Below are positions 12,154-20,240 of a stretch of DNA of 38,215 nucleotides, piece after piece. Location of the stretch: positions 1 through 38,215 of the forward strand of contig CALFXW010000203.1 of NCBI GenBank assembly GCA_937957805.1, written 5' to 3'. Position 1 is the stretch's first letter; every line of letters begins with the position of its first letter. Both the position numbers and the translations under genes were made by a program. The notes under the pieces are model-generated. The model had not been told where the DNA came from, searched no databases, and was given only the letters and a program-made list of their open reading frames with translations. This DNA is from an uncultured Sphingopyxis sp. GTDB lineage: Bacteria; Pseudomonadota; Alphaproteobacteria; Sphingomonadales; Sphingomonadaceae.

Positions 12154-14955
12154 ATGCGCAAGCTCACCCGCCTTTGTTCGCTGGTCATGGCCCTGTGGGC
12201 TGCGGCGCTGCCGGGGGTAATCCCCGGCGGCGTTGACGCATCTGTGGCGCACGCACAAAGCGGTGCGCAATGGGTGCCAACTGCCGAAGAACAATGGCTT
12301 TTTGAACTGCGCACCAGCCGATACCGTATTGGCGATGGCGTGCGCGGATATGCCCATGGCGACAAAAGCTGCGTCATTTTTACCGATGTTGTCCAGCAGC
12401 TCGACCTGCCGATCCGTATCAATGAACAGTTGCGCCGCGCAACTGGCTGGGCGTTTGATGAACAGCGCACGCTGACCATCGACCGCGAAGCTGGGCGGGT
12501 AACGCTCGCCAGTTCCAGCCGCGCGCTGCGTCCCGACGAAATCCTCGACACGCCAGAGGGGTGGTGCGTTGACGCACCCTCCATCGGTGAATGGCTGGGC
12601 GTCACGATGCGCGCGGACACCGCCAATTCGGTGCTCAGCCTCAGTTCGGACAGTCCGCTGCCGTTTGAACGCGCGGCACAGCGGCGCGAACGCGCGGCCA
12701 ATGCGCGTCCTGATGCGCCATTTTCGCTGGCCGATCTGCCGCAGGCGCGCCGGCCCTATGCGATGTGGCAGACCCCGGCGGTCGATGTCGTCGCGTCGGT
12801 CAATTATATCCGCGATGCGAGCGCTGGAACCAGCCGCTTGCAACGCCGTTATGAACTTTTTGCAGCGGGCGAGATGCTCGGCGCGTCGTTTGATGCGCGG
12901 CTAGCCAGCGATGATCGCGGCATTCCGCAATCTTTGCGCATGCGGCTCTATCGTTCCGACCCGTCGGGGCAGCTATTTGGCCCGCTACAGGCCACCCATG
13001 TCGCGGTCGGCGACATCAACGGTATGACGTCGCCGATTGGCAGCCAGCCGGTGCCCGGGCGCGGCGCGATGGTGACCAACCGTCCGCTCGACCTGCCCGA
13101 TGGCTTTGACCGCATCACCTTTCGCGGGGATCTGCCCAGCGGCTGGGATGCCGAATTATACCGCAATGGCCAGTTGATCGGTTTTGCCGAACAGGGGGCC
13201 GATGGTCGCTATCAATTCACCGATGTCCGTCTGCAATTTGGTGCCAACCAGTTCGAAATCGTCCTCTACGGGCCGCAAGGACAGGTGCGCCGCGAAGTGC
13301 GCAATATCCCTGTCGGGATTGATGCCATTCCGGCGGGCAAAACATATTATTGGGCCGGGGTTTTACAGGAAGACCATGACCTCATCACCCTGTTCGACCG
13401 CAATACGCCGCGCCCGTTCCGGCGTGGCTGGCGTTATATGTTCGGTATCGAACATGGCATTGACCGGCGGACGACTGTCGGCGGCTGGTTGACCAATATG
13501 ATGATTGAAAACCGCCGCTATTCGATGGTGGAGGCTTCGCTGCGTCGCGCCATCGGCCCTGCTTTGGTTGAAATAACCGGCAGCGGGCAAAATGGCGGCG
13601 GCACAGCGGCGCGCATCGCCATGCTGGCAACGCTGGGCAATAGCGGTTCGATCCAGTTTGAAAGCGTGCGCGCCTTTGGCGGCTATCGTTCGGACCGCAT
13701 CGCTCAGGGGGTGACCGGCCTGTCGGTCATCAGCCTTGACCATGTTTTGCGCTTTGGCAGCACCGCTTTGCCCATCCATGTGGAGGCGAATTGGCGTGAA
13801 CGCGCCGATGGCAGCAACCGGGCGCAGGTTGGAACCCGCATTTCCGGCAATTGGCGTAATATTTCGTTAACCGGTCAGATCGACTGGACCAAAAACTATG
13901 CTGCGGGTTTCGGGGCCGAACCCGCCAGCGTCAACGCTGCCTTGCTGGTCAATGCGCGCTTTGGCCGTTTGCGCCTGCGCGGTGAAGCACGCATGGCCGT
14001 CGCCGGGCCGTCGGACAATGACGAAGTGGCGCTGACTGCCGAATGGAACCAGTCCGAACGCAGCGACTGGCGGGTCGAGTTGGGCTATCAGGCGGCGGTT
14101 GGGCGTGCGCGCGTCGGTGTCGGCTATACGCGGCGGTTTGACCGGCTGGCCTTGGGTGCGGTTGTTGAAGGCGCCAGCGATGGTTCAATTGCCGCATCGC
14201 TCAACCTCAGCTTTGCATTCGGGCCAGATCCGCGCGGCGGCGGCATGCGATTTGCGCGTGAACGGCTGGCCGCGCAGGGGCAGGCGCTGGCCGAGGTATT
14301 TTATGACAATAATGGCGACGGCCATCGGCAGGCTGATGAACCGCTAGCCGAAGGGGTAACGATTACAGCCGGCAATGCGGTTGCCGAAACCCCGACCGGT
14401 GCAGATGGTCGGGCGATTGTCGATGCGCTGGTGCCGTTCCGACCGATTTTGATCGGTATCGATGAATCGAGCCTGCCCGACCCGCTGATCCGGCCCGCGC
14501 TGCCCGGCGTTGTCGTCACCCCGCGCCCCGGTGTGGCGACGCGGGTCGAATTGCCGCTGACGCAAGCGGGTGAAGTGGACGGCAGTTTGGTGCGCGAAGG
14601 CGGTTCGGGGATCGAAGGGGTCGATCTGGAACTGGTGGATGCGCAAAATATTGTCCGCGCGCGTGTGCGCAGCGATTATGATGGATATTTTCTTTTCGAA
14701 TCCGTTCCTTATGGCAGCTATACGCTGCGTATTGCCACCCTGTCGGCACAGGTTCTGGCGGTGGATGCCCGACTGGTGGCGCTCACCATCGATGCAGATC
14801 ACCCACGCGTCAATCTGGGTGGTCTGCGCCTTCACGCGCGTGCAACGCTCGCCCGCGCGCCGCCCGCCGACCCGGCCGCCAGCGCGCATTCGGATGATGC
14901 TGTGGCATCTGGCGCGGCGGACAATGCGGACAGCAATGTGCGCGATAGTCGCTAG
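12154..14955 (+). CDS. Large usher-like outer-membrane protein with C-terminal regulatory-like beta domain
   Basis: This 933-residue exported protein has a signal peptide to about residue 36 (AHA-QSG). An N-terminal domain with two cysteines (DKSCVIF, EGWCVD) precedes a long beta-strand-rich region. Around residues 324-382, RGDLPSGWDAELYRNGQLIG through FEIVLYGPQGQVRRE matches the E-set or plug-associated domain of TcfC/CS1-type ushers. Residues 400-700 resemble barrel strands. From about 714, EVFYDNNGDGHRQADEPLAEGV and DYDGYFLFESVPYGSYTLRI look like carboxypeptidase-regulatory or SdrD-B-type domains. The tail is disordered and Asp/Ala-rich. GTG at 12151 precedes the chosen ATG at 12154, with AGGA upstream. 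Position after the chaperone supports an export-pore role, inferred from homology and context. Confidence 0.7.
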   Translation: MRKLTRLCSLVMALWAAALPGVIPGGVDASVAHAQSGAQWVPTAEEQWLFELRTSRYRIGDGVRGYAHGDKSCVIFTDVVQQLDLPIRINEQLRRATGWAFDEQRTLTIDREAGRVTLASSSRALRPDEILDTPEGWCVDAPSIGEWLGVTMRADTANSVLSLSSDSPLPFERAAQRRERAANARPDAPFSLADLPQARRPYAMWQTPAVDVVASVNYIRDASAGTSRLQRRYELFAAGEMLGASFDARLASDDRGIPQSLRMRLYRSDPSGQLFGPLQATHVAVGDINGMTSPIGSQPVPGRGAMVTNRPLDLPDGFDRITFRGDLPSGWDAELYRNGQLIGFAEQGADGRYQFTDVRLQFGANQFEIVLYGPQGQVRREVRNIPVGIDAIPAGKTYYWAGVLQEDHDLITLFDRNTPRPFRRGWRYMFGIEHGIDRRTTVGGWLTNMMIENRRYSMVEASLRRAIGPALVEITGSGQNGGGTAARIAMLATLGNSGSIQFESVRAFGGYRSDRIAQGVTGLSVISLDHVLRFGSTALPIHVEANWRERADGSNRAQVGTRISGNWRNISLTGQIDWTKNYAAGFGAEPASVNAALLVNARFGRLRLRGEARMAVAGPSDNDEVALTAEWNQSERSDWRVELGYQAAVGRARVGVGYTRRFDRLALGAVVEGASDGSIAASLNLSFAFGPDPRGGGMRFARERLAAQGQALAEVFYDNNGDGHRQADEPLAEGVTITAGNAVAETPTGADGRAIVDALVPFRPILIGIDESSLPDPLIRPALPGVVVTPRPGVATRVELPLTQAGEVDGSLVREGGSGIEGVDLELVDAQNIVRARVRSDYDGYFLFESVPYGSYTLRIATLSAQVLAVDARLVALTIDADHPRVNLGGLRLHARATLARAPPADPAASAHSDDAVASGAADNADSNVRDSR

Positions 14956-15052
14956 GCGCACCGTCGGCCAACCCATTGTCATGAAGGTGGGAAGCCGGCG
15001 CTATGCACGTCCACCCGTCTCTCGAAACGACCGGGGCGCCATGCCGTGCATC

Positions 15053-15075
15053 CGTTCGTGTCGAGCGAAGTCGAG
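15053..15075. repeat. Dispersed repeat CGTGTCGAGCGAAGTCGAG type
   Basis: CGTTCGTGTCGAGCGAAGTCGAG is an imperfect palindrome. A related inverted copy lies at 5731-5753. Confidence 0.55.
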
Positions 15076-15154
15076 GCATGAATGGATAGCACAATCGTTC
15101 TGTGCCCCCGCTTTCACAGGGGCACCATGGGAGGAAAATTTGGAACTTTTTGGG

Positions 15155-15177
15155 GAAACCGTCCCCCGGACGGTTTC
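15155..15177 (-). terminator. Perfect 10-bp hairpin downstream of tRNA-Leu
   Basis: GAAACCGTCC and GGACGGTTTC pair perfectly around a CCC loop, 14 bases past the tRNA 3' end on its strand. No clean T-run follows, so it may act as a processing or weak termination signal for the tRNA or for the converging usher transcript. Confidence 0.4.
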
Positions 15178-15191
15178 TCAAACTCAAAAAA

Positions 15192-15278
15192 TGGTGCGGT
15201 CGAGAAGACTCGAACTTCCACGGGCTTTCGCCCACAACGACCTCAACGTTGCGCGTCTACCAATTCCGCCACGACCGC
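15192..15278 (-). tRNA. tRNA-Leu (anticodon GAG), CCA encoded
   Basis: The 87-nt cloverleaf has acceptor stem GCGGTCG/CGACCGC and anticodon stem CAACG/CGTTG around loop TTGAGGT, giving anticodon GAG. It has a long variable arm GGGC-GAAA-GCCC as expected for a class II leucine tRNA, and a genomic CCA end. It reads CUC and CUU codons. Confidence 0.96.
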
Positions 15279-15386
15279 GACCATCTGGTGCCGACGAAGC
15301 GGCAGGCGCGGCGCTTAGCAAAGCCACCTGCCCGGCGCAAGCTTGCAAGGTGGTAAACGCGTAAAGCGTGGGATTTATGCCCCGAT

Positions 15387-16232
15387 TTAGCGTTCTATCG
15401 CCCAGCTGGCTGTCATATTTTGTGCGCGGCGGGGAATATCGGCGCGCGCTTCGCTGAAATTGACCCGTTCACCGGCGGGCAGGACGGCGACCGGCGGGGT
15501 GATTATCCATTCATAGACAATGTCGCCGCGCCCGTCGCGCAATTCGGCGCGAATCGGCGGCACGCGCTGCGCCCGATCGGTCGGGTTGATGATGCTGCCG
15601 TTGGCCGCAAAATAGACGGTGCCGTTGGCCAAAACCCGGTAATCCTGCGCCGCGCGGGGCAGTTCGATCACCAGATCGGGTTCATCGCTGGGGCGGACAA
15701 CGAAAATCTCCTCTGCCCAGCGCGGCAGGCCAAAGGTGGCAATAGCACCCCATAAGGCGGCGACTGCGAGGGCAAAACCGATGGCGAGCGCGGTCCAAAA
15801 TTTGGCCGGGTTGCGCCGTGGTCGCCGCGCGCCGGGGCCAAAGGGTGGCGGCGGCAGATCGCGTGCGCCGTCCATGTCAAAATCTTCCCCCTGCGGCAAT
15901 GGCGGCGGGATTTCGGCAAAATCATCGGCCGCGCGCGGCTCTGTCAGCGAAGAAAAGGGCGGGGCTGCAACGCTTGGGCTTTCAATAGCCGGTATCGGTG
16001 CCGGTTCGGGCGCCGCCGTAGCGGGCGCAGCGGGTGCAACCGGCGGCGGGGCGACCGGTGGCGTCGCTGCTGGAACAACGGATTCCAGTGGGGCGGGCGG
16101 TTCAACCGGGGTTGCAGGCGGTTGGAACCATTTATGTCCGCATGCGGCGCAATGCACCTGCCGCCCGCGCGCGCCAATGGCGCTGTCGGGCACAACATAG
16201 CGTGTATGGCAGGCAGGGCAGCTTAAGATCAT
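15387..16232 (-). CDS. MJ0042-type zinc-ribbon membrane protein with DUF3426-like C-terminus
   Basis: This 281-residue protein starts with a zinc ribbon, CPACHTRYVV then CAACGHKW (two CxxC pairs in the first 35 residues), the MJ0042 family finger. A long Pro/Ala-rich stretch follows (about residues 40-135). One membrane helix, FWTALAIGFALAVAALW, comes near residue 150. The extracytoplasmic C-terminal domain carries VLANGTVYFAANGSIINPT and PPVAVLPAGERVNF, which fit DUF3426. The function of such proteins is not established; a finger on one side of the membrane and an adhesion-like domain on the other suggests an envelope sensor or scaffold. MILSCPACHTRY at 16232 is the likely start; six further codons upstream are in frame but fit the family less well. 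It is divergent from ftsE. Confidence 0.85.
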   Translation of the reverse strand: MILSCPACHTRYVVPDSAIGARGRQVHCAACGHKWFQPPATPVEPPAPLESVVPAATPPVAPPPVAPAAPATAAPEPAPIPAIESPSVAAPPFSSLTEPRAADDFAEIPPPLPQGEDFDMDGARDLPPPPFGPGARRPRRNPAKFWTALAIGFALAVAALWGAIATFGLPRWAEEIFVVRPSDEPDLVIELPRAAQDYRVLANGTVYFAANGSIINPTDRAQRVPPIRAELRDGRGDIVYEWIITPPVAVLPAGERVNFSEARADIPRRAQNMTASWAIER

Positions 16233-16285
16233 GTGCGGCCGTCTAAACACAAGCGCCCGTCACTATGCAAGCACGACGATGCAAG

Positions 16286-16303
16286 CGCCACCTTGTCGTG
16301 GCG
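16286..16303. other. Small hairpin in the ftsE / zinc-ribbon divergent region
   Basis: CGCCAC/GTGGCG flank a six-base loop. Two GATGCAAGC/TATGCAAGC direct repeats lie just upstream of it. The role is unknown, but the position between divergent genes would suit a regulator site. Confidence 0.3.
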
Positions 16304-16405
16304 GCAAAAGCCGTGCATGAACCACTGCCAGCCGATGCCCCCATCCCCCCGCCGGGATGCGTTGAACCGGGCAAATAGTCGTTTCTGGCGGTGTGGAGCG
16401 CAGCT

Positions 16406-17161
16406 TTGGACCATATTTCCGGCGCGCCGTCCCTGTCGAGCAAGGATCTGGTGCGTTTCGACAATGTCGGGCTGCGTTATGATAATAGCGGCGAAGTGCT
16501 GAGCGATATCAGCTTTTCGCTGGCGCGCGGTGGATTCTATTTTGTCGCCGGGCCGTCGGGCGCGGGTAAAACATCATTGCTGAAACTATTATACCTCGCG
16601 CAGCGGCCATCGCGTGGCAAAATCACCATGTTTGATGCCGATATTGGCATGCTGGAACGGCGTCGCTTGCCGGGGTTTCGTAGGCGTATTGGCGTTGTAT
16701 TTCAAGACTTTAGGTTGATTCCACACCTGTCCGCCTTTGACAATGTGGCGCTGCCGCTGCGCATCGCGGGGTTGAACGAATCGGATATTTTAGGGCCGGT
16801 CAGTGAAATGCTCGACTGGGTGAAATTGGGCCCGCGCATGCATGCGCTGCCATCCAGCCTGTCGGGCGGCGAACAGCAACGCGTGGCGATTGCCCGCGCG
16901 GTGATCGGTCGGCCGCTGCTGCTCATTGCTGACGAACCGACGGGCAATGTGGACCCGGATATGGCGGTGCGTCTGCTGCAATTATTTGAAGGGTTGAATA
17001 ACAGCGGGACGACCGTGGTGGTGGCGACCCACGACCTCCATCTGATGAACCGCATCCCCGGCGCGCATCTTATGCGCGTTGCCAAGGGTCGTCTGGCCGA
17101 TCCCACCGGCGCGTTGCGATACCCCCCGGCAAGTCGCCGGGCATCGGCGGGGCTGGCATGA
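16406..17161 (+). CDS. ftsE: Cell-division ABC-type ATPase FtsE
   Basis: This ATPase of about 251 residues pairs with FtsX to control peptidoglycan hydrolases at the division site. Walker A is GPSGAGKTS (residues 49-57 from the chosen start). The Q-loop is VFQDFRLIPHLSAFDNV, the signature is LSGGEQQRVAIARA, Walker B is LLLIADEPTG and the switch histidine is in VVVATHD. A TTG start at 16406 has GGAG seven bases upstream. GTG at 16391 and GTG at 16451 (giving VRFDNVGLRY directly) are alternatives. The stop overlaps the ftsX start as ATGA, showing coupling. Confidence 0.95.
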   Translation: MDHISGAPSLSSKDLVRFDNVGLRYDNSGEVLSDISFSLARGGFYFVAGPSGAGKTSLLKLLYLAQRPSRGKITMFDADIGMLERRRLPGFRRRIGVVFQDFRLIPHLSAFDNVALPLRIAGLNESDILGPVSEMLDWVKLGPRMHALPSSLSGGEQQRVAIARAVIGRPLLLIADEPTGNVDPDMAVRLLQLFEGLNNSGTTVVVATHDLHLMNRIPGAHLMRVAKGRLADPTGALRYPPASRRASAGLA

Positions 17162-18030
17162 GCCGCGCTGATCAAATGCCCACCCCTTTGCAACCCGCGC
17201 AGGGACTGCGCGGGCCGGTGCCGTGGATGGTGGCGGTGATGACGATGCTGGCCATGCTGGCGCTGGCGGGGGCGCTGGCGCTGACCCCAGCGGCAGCCAG
17301 CCTGTCGGGGCAGATAGTCGACCGCGTCAGCATCCAGGTGCCGATTGCCGAACCCCTGCAACGGCGCATGGTGGTGCGTCAATTGCGCGAAAATCTGGCG
17401 GACGCGCCATATGTCCGCGACGTACGGGTGCTGAGCGAAAGCGCGCTTCGCGCCATGGCTGATCAATGGCTTGGTGATGCGGGGGAGGATGCGGCGCTGA
17501 CCCTGCCTGCGATCATCGATGTCGATTTGGTGTCGGCGGATGGCTATGATCGGTTGGTGCGCGATGTTCGACAAATTTCACCCGATGCGCAAGTGGTGCC
17601 GCATGCACGCTATCTTGGACCGGTTGCATCGCTGATGCGTTCGCTGGGCTGGATTGCGGCGGGCATAGCTTTGCTGACCGCGCTGGTTGCGGGCGCGATC
17701 GCTGTCCTTTCGGCGCGTAGCCGGTTGGAGGGCGAACGCGACACCATCGACATATTGCATCTGGTCGGCGCAACCGATGTCCAGATCGCCCGCATGTTTC
17801 AGCGTCAGGTGGCGCGCGATACCTTGTGGGGGGTGGCAATCGGCGGCGCGATAGGGCTGTTGCTAACCTTGCTCTTATTCTGGCAATTGCGCGGCATTGC
17901 CAGCGGTTTGGCGACAGGCGGGGCGGCATGGTCGATGATCTTGCTGCTGCTCATCCCGCCCGTCATCCTCGTCATCGCGGTCTTTTCGGCGCGGCGCGCG
18001 GTGTTGCACGCATTGGGGAATATGTTGTGA
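17158..18030 (+). CDS. ftsX: Cell-division membrane protein FtsX
   Basis: FtsX is a 290-residue inner-membrane partner of FtsE. It has an N-terminal transmembrane segment after residue 22, then an extracytoplasmic domain (about residues 50-155) with the typical weak conservation. Three further membrane helices belong to the MacB/FtsX permease domain. ARSRLEGERDTIDILHLVGATDVQIARMF, shown here in two parts (ARSRLEGERDTIDILH and LVGATDVQIARMF), is the hallmark cytoplasmic coupling-helix segment. The start overlaps ftsE by four bases. The stop overlaps the next GTG start, so ftsE, ftsX and the ydcF-like gene are coupled. Confidence 0.93.
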   Translation: MSRADQMPTPLQPAQGLRGPVPWMVAVMTMLAMLALAGALALTPAAASLSGQIVDRVSIQVPIAEPLQRRMVVRQLRENLADAPYVRDVRVLSESALRAMADQWLGDAGEDAALTLPAIIDVDLVSADGYDRLVRDVRQISPDAQVVPHARYLGPVASLMRSLGWIAAGIALLTALVAGAIAVLSARSRLEGERDTIDILHLVGATDVQIARMFQRQVARDTLWGVAIGGAIGLLLTLLLFWQLRGIASGLATGGAAWSMILLLLIPPVILVIAVFSARRAVLHALGNML

Positions 18031-18569
18031 AACGGCGAATTGCATGGCGTTTGGGTTCGGCGCTGCTGCTCGGCTGGCTGCTCGGCTTTATCTGGTTCGC
18101 ACTGTTTCTGCCGCAACCCTTGGGCGATTGGCGCACCGATGGTGTTGTCGTGCTGACCGGCGGACCGCATCGTATCGACCGGGGGCTGGATCTGCTGGCA
18201 AAGGGGCAGGCGCAGCGGATGCTGATTTCGGGGGTGGACCGCAGCGTTACCGCCGCTGCGCTCGCCCAAACATATAACCGCCCGCGCGCGCTGTTTGATT
18301 GCTGCATTGTCTTGGGGCGCGAGGCTGCGGACACGCGCGGCAATGGGCAGGAAGTGGCGGCATGGGTGCGCCGTCGCGGCTATCATTCGATCCGCCTTGT
18401 CACCACCGACTGGCATATGCGTCGCGCACGCTTTGAATTGCAGCAAAGCCTGCCTGCCGATGTAATTGTGGTGGCGGACGCCGTGCCGTCGCGCCCGCGT
18501 TTTCAAACCCTGCTGCGCGAATATAATAAATTGCTGCTGCGCATCGCCGGTTCCGTGGTCGGACTATAG
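18027..18569 (+). CDS. YdcF/DUF218-family envelope protein
   Basis: This 180-residue protein has an N-terminal membrane anchor (LGSALLLGWLLGFIWFALFL) and then a DUF218 (YdcF/SanA/ElyC) domain. VVVLTGGPHRIDRGLDLLAKG, read as VVVLTGG then HRIDRGLDLL, is the first block, followed by LISGV and a late LVTTDWHMRRARFEL block, typical of the family. SanA and ElyC members affect cell-envelope integrity and lipid-carrier metabolism, but the biochemical activity is unsettled. The GTG start at 18027 overlaps the ftsX stop and has GGGGAA six to seven bases upstream, a good ribosome site. The longer frame upstream lies inside ftsX and is rejected. Cotranscription with ftsEX suggests a role at the division or growth envelope. 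Confidence 0.9.
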   Translation: MKRRIAWRLGSALLLGWLLGFIWFALFLPQPLGDWRTDGVVVLTGGPHRIDRGLDLLAKGQAQRMLISGVDRSVTAAALAQTYNRPRALFDCCIVLGREAADTRGNGQEVAAWVRRRGYHSIRLVTTDWHMRRARFELQQSLPADVIVVADAVPSRPRFQTLLREYNKLLLRIAGSVVGL

Positions 18570-18581
18570 GATTAGGCGCGC

Positions 18582-19301
18582 GTGCAACAGGTTTTTCCCC
18601 TGATTTCCGCGATCCGTACCGTGGTGTGGGGCATATTTTTTTATGTCGGCAGCCTATTGCTGGTCGGACTGGCGGCGATTCTGGCGCCCTTTTCACAGGG
18701 CGCGCTGGTGACGCTGACCCGGTGCTGGAGCAGGTGGCACCGCATTTGCGCCGCGATATTGCTGGGGCAAAGGGTGCAGGTGACGGGCGTGCTGCCAACC
18801 GGCGCAGCCTTTGTCATCATGAAGCATGAAGCGATGTTCGAAACCATCGATATGCCGCTATTATTCCATCGCCCAGTGGTATTTGCCAAGGCGGAATTGT
18901 TCGACATCCCCCTGTGGGGGCGGTTGGCGCGCCGTTACGGCCTGTTGCCCATCGAACGCGACGCGGGGGCCAAGGCATTGCGCCAGATGCGGCGCAGTGC
19001 GCTCGACGTCATGGCAAAGGGCCGGCCGTTGATTCTCCTTCCAGAGGGGACACGCGTTCCCCATGGCGAACATCCGTCGATTCGCAGCGGTTTTGCTGGA
19101 TTATATGCGCTTTTAGGGGTGGATGTGATCCCGATTGCGGTCAACAGCGGCGCATTGCGCCATGCACGCTGGCGCTGGGTGCGATTGCCGGGCACCATAT
19201 CCTATCAGGTTGGTGCAACCATTCGCGCCGGGCTGCCGCGCGATGAAGCAGAAAATTTGGCGCATCGGGCGATTAACCTGCTCAACGCGCAAAGCCGCTA
19301 A
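18582..19301 (+). CDS. 1-acyl-sn-glycerol-3-phosphate acyltransferase-like protein (PlsC family)
   Basis: This 239-residue membrane-associated acyltransferase transfers acyl groups to lysophosphatidic acid or a related acceptor. After an N-terminal membrane helix (about residues 12-35), motif I reads KHEAMFETID, with H82 and E87: an HX4E form rather than HX4D, as in the KHQSxWET subgroup. YGLLPIERDAGA (119-130) is motif II and LLPEGTR (152-158) motif III. GTG at 18582 follows AGGATTAGG. It begins 12 nt after the ydcF-like stop, probably in the ftsEX operon. Its TAA overlaps the end of converging tyrA by a few bases. Whether it is the essential PlsC or a paralogue cannot be told. Confidence 0.88.
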   Translation: MQQVFPLISAIRTVVWGIFFYVGSLLLVGLAAILAPFSQGALVTLTRCWSRWHRICAAILLGQRVQVTGVLPTGAAFVIMKHEAMFETIDMPLLFHRPVVFAKAELFDIPLWGRLARRYGLLPIERDAGAKALRQMRRSALDVMAKGRPLILLPEGTRVPHGEHPSIRSGFAGLYALLGVDVIPIAVNSGALRHARWRWVRLPGTISYQVGATIRAGLPRDEAENLAHRAINLLNAQSR

Positions 19302-20224
19302 TCGTGGCGGCGACCAAAATCGGGGGCAGCATCATCCTGCCCCTCTTGGATGATGCTTTGACGGATCGCGCGGGTGCGGGTGAAATGGTCGAATAGCATA
19401 TCGCCATCCCCGACGCGGATGGCGCGCTGCAATGCGGTCAAATCCTCGGTAAATCGTTGCAGCATCGTCAAAACGGCATCGCGATTGTGCAGGAAAACGT
19501 CGCGCCACATTATGGGGTCGGATGCGGCGATGCGGGTGAAATCACGAAAGCCCCCGGCCGAATATTTAATCACTTCCCCCTCGCTCACCTGTTCGAGGTC
19601 GGACGCGGTGCCGACAATCGTATAAGCGATCAAATGGGGCAAATGGCTGGTGACGGCCAGCACCATATCATGGTGCGCGGCATCCATATGCTCGACATGG
19701 GCACCAAGCGCGCGCCAAAAATCGCCGACCAGCGCCACAGCCGCCGCATTGGCACCGGCGGGCGGGGTTAAAATGCACCAGCGCTGGTGGAACAGGCTGG
19801 CAAAGCCGGCTTCCGGCCCGCTTTTTTCGGTGCCGGCGACCGGGTGGGCGGGGATGACGTCATGCAGCGGCAGCGCGGCCTGCAATTGGGCAAGCACGCT
19901 CGCCTTGGATGATCCGACATCGGAAATGACCGCATCGGGCGATAAAGCAGGGGCAATGGCGCGCGCCGCATCCCCCATCGCGCCGACCGGCACACACAAT
20001 AGCACCAGATCGGCGTCGGCAACCGCTGCTGCGGGGGTTTCATGGAGGCGATTGCACAGGCCCAGCGCCGCGCAACGTGCGCGCACGCCCGCATCCGCAT
20101 CATAACCGTTGACGATCACATCGGGCAGATGGGCCGCAATGGCGCGCGCCAGCGATGATCCAAGCAACCCCAACCCGACGATGGCGACGCGTTCGGGTGC
20201 GTTTTTGGGGTCGGCTTCGGTCAT
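19298..20224 (-). CDS. tyrA: Prephenate/arogenate dehydrogenase
   Basis: This 308-residue enzyme makes the tyrosine precursor by NAD(P)-dependent oxidative decarboxylation. The Rossmann motif is VAIVGLGLLGSSLARAI. Substrate-side blocks are SDVGSSKASVL, HPVAGTEKSGPEAG and the catalytic-helix SHLPHLIAY, with FRDFTRIAASDPIMWRDVF toward the C-terminus. There is no chorismate-mutase or ACT domain, so this is the stand-alone form. MTEADPKNAPERVAI at 20224 was chosen as start. An in-frame extension to 20323 lies within the hisC 3' end and is unlikely. hisC ends 16 nt upstream on the same strand, so the pair is an operon. The gene ends in a short overlap with the plsC-like gene on the other strand. 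Preference between prephenate and arogenate is not resolved. Confidence 0.94.
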   Translation of the reverse strand: MTEADPKNAPERVAIVGLGLLGSSLARAIAAHLPDVIVNGYDADAGVRARCAALGLCNRLHETPAAAVADADLVLLCVPVGAMGDAARAIAPALSPDAVISDVGSSKASVLAQLQAALPLHDVIPAHPVAGTEKSGPEAGFASLFHQRWCILTPPAGANAAAVALVGDFWRALGAHVEHMDAAHHDMVLAVTSHLPHLIAYTIVGTASDLEQVSEGEVIKYSAGGFRDFTRIAASDPIMWRDVFLHNRDAVLTMLQRFTEDLTALQRAIRVGDGDMLFDHFTRTRAIRQSIIQEGQDDAAPDFGRRHD

Positions 20225-20240
20225 CGGGTGCGTCGTTGGC

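Larger units (their letters stand above)
14956..15191. other. Gene-free interval with dispersed repeat and hairpin
   Basis: No supported gene is present. The interval contains the CGTTCGTGTCGAGCGAAGTCGAG dispersed repeat at 15053-15075 and a strong hairpin at 15155-15177. It separates the usher-like gene from a converging tRNA. Confidence 0.6.
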
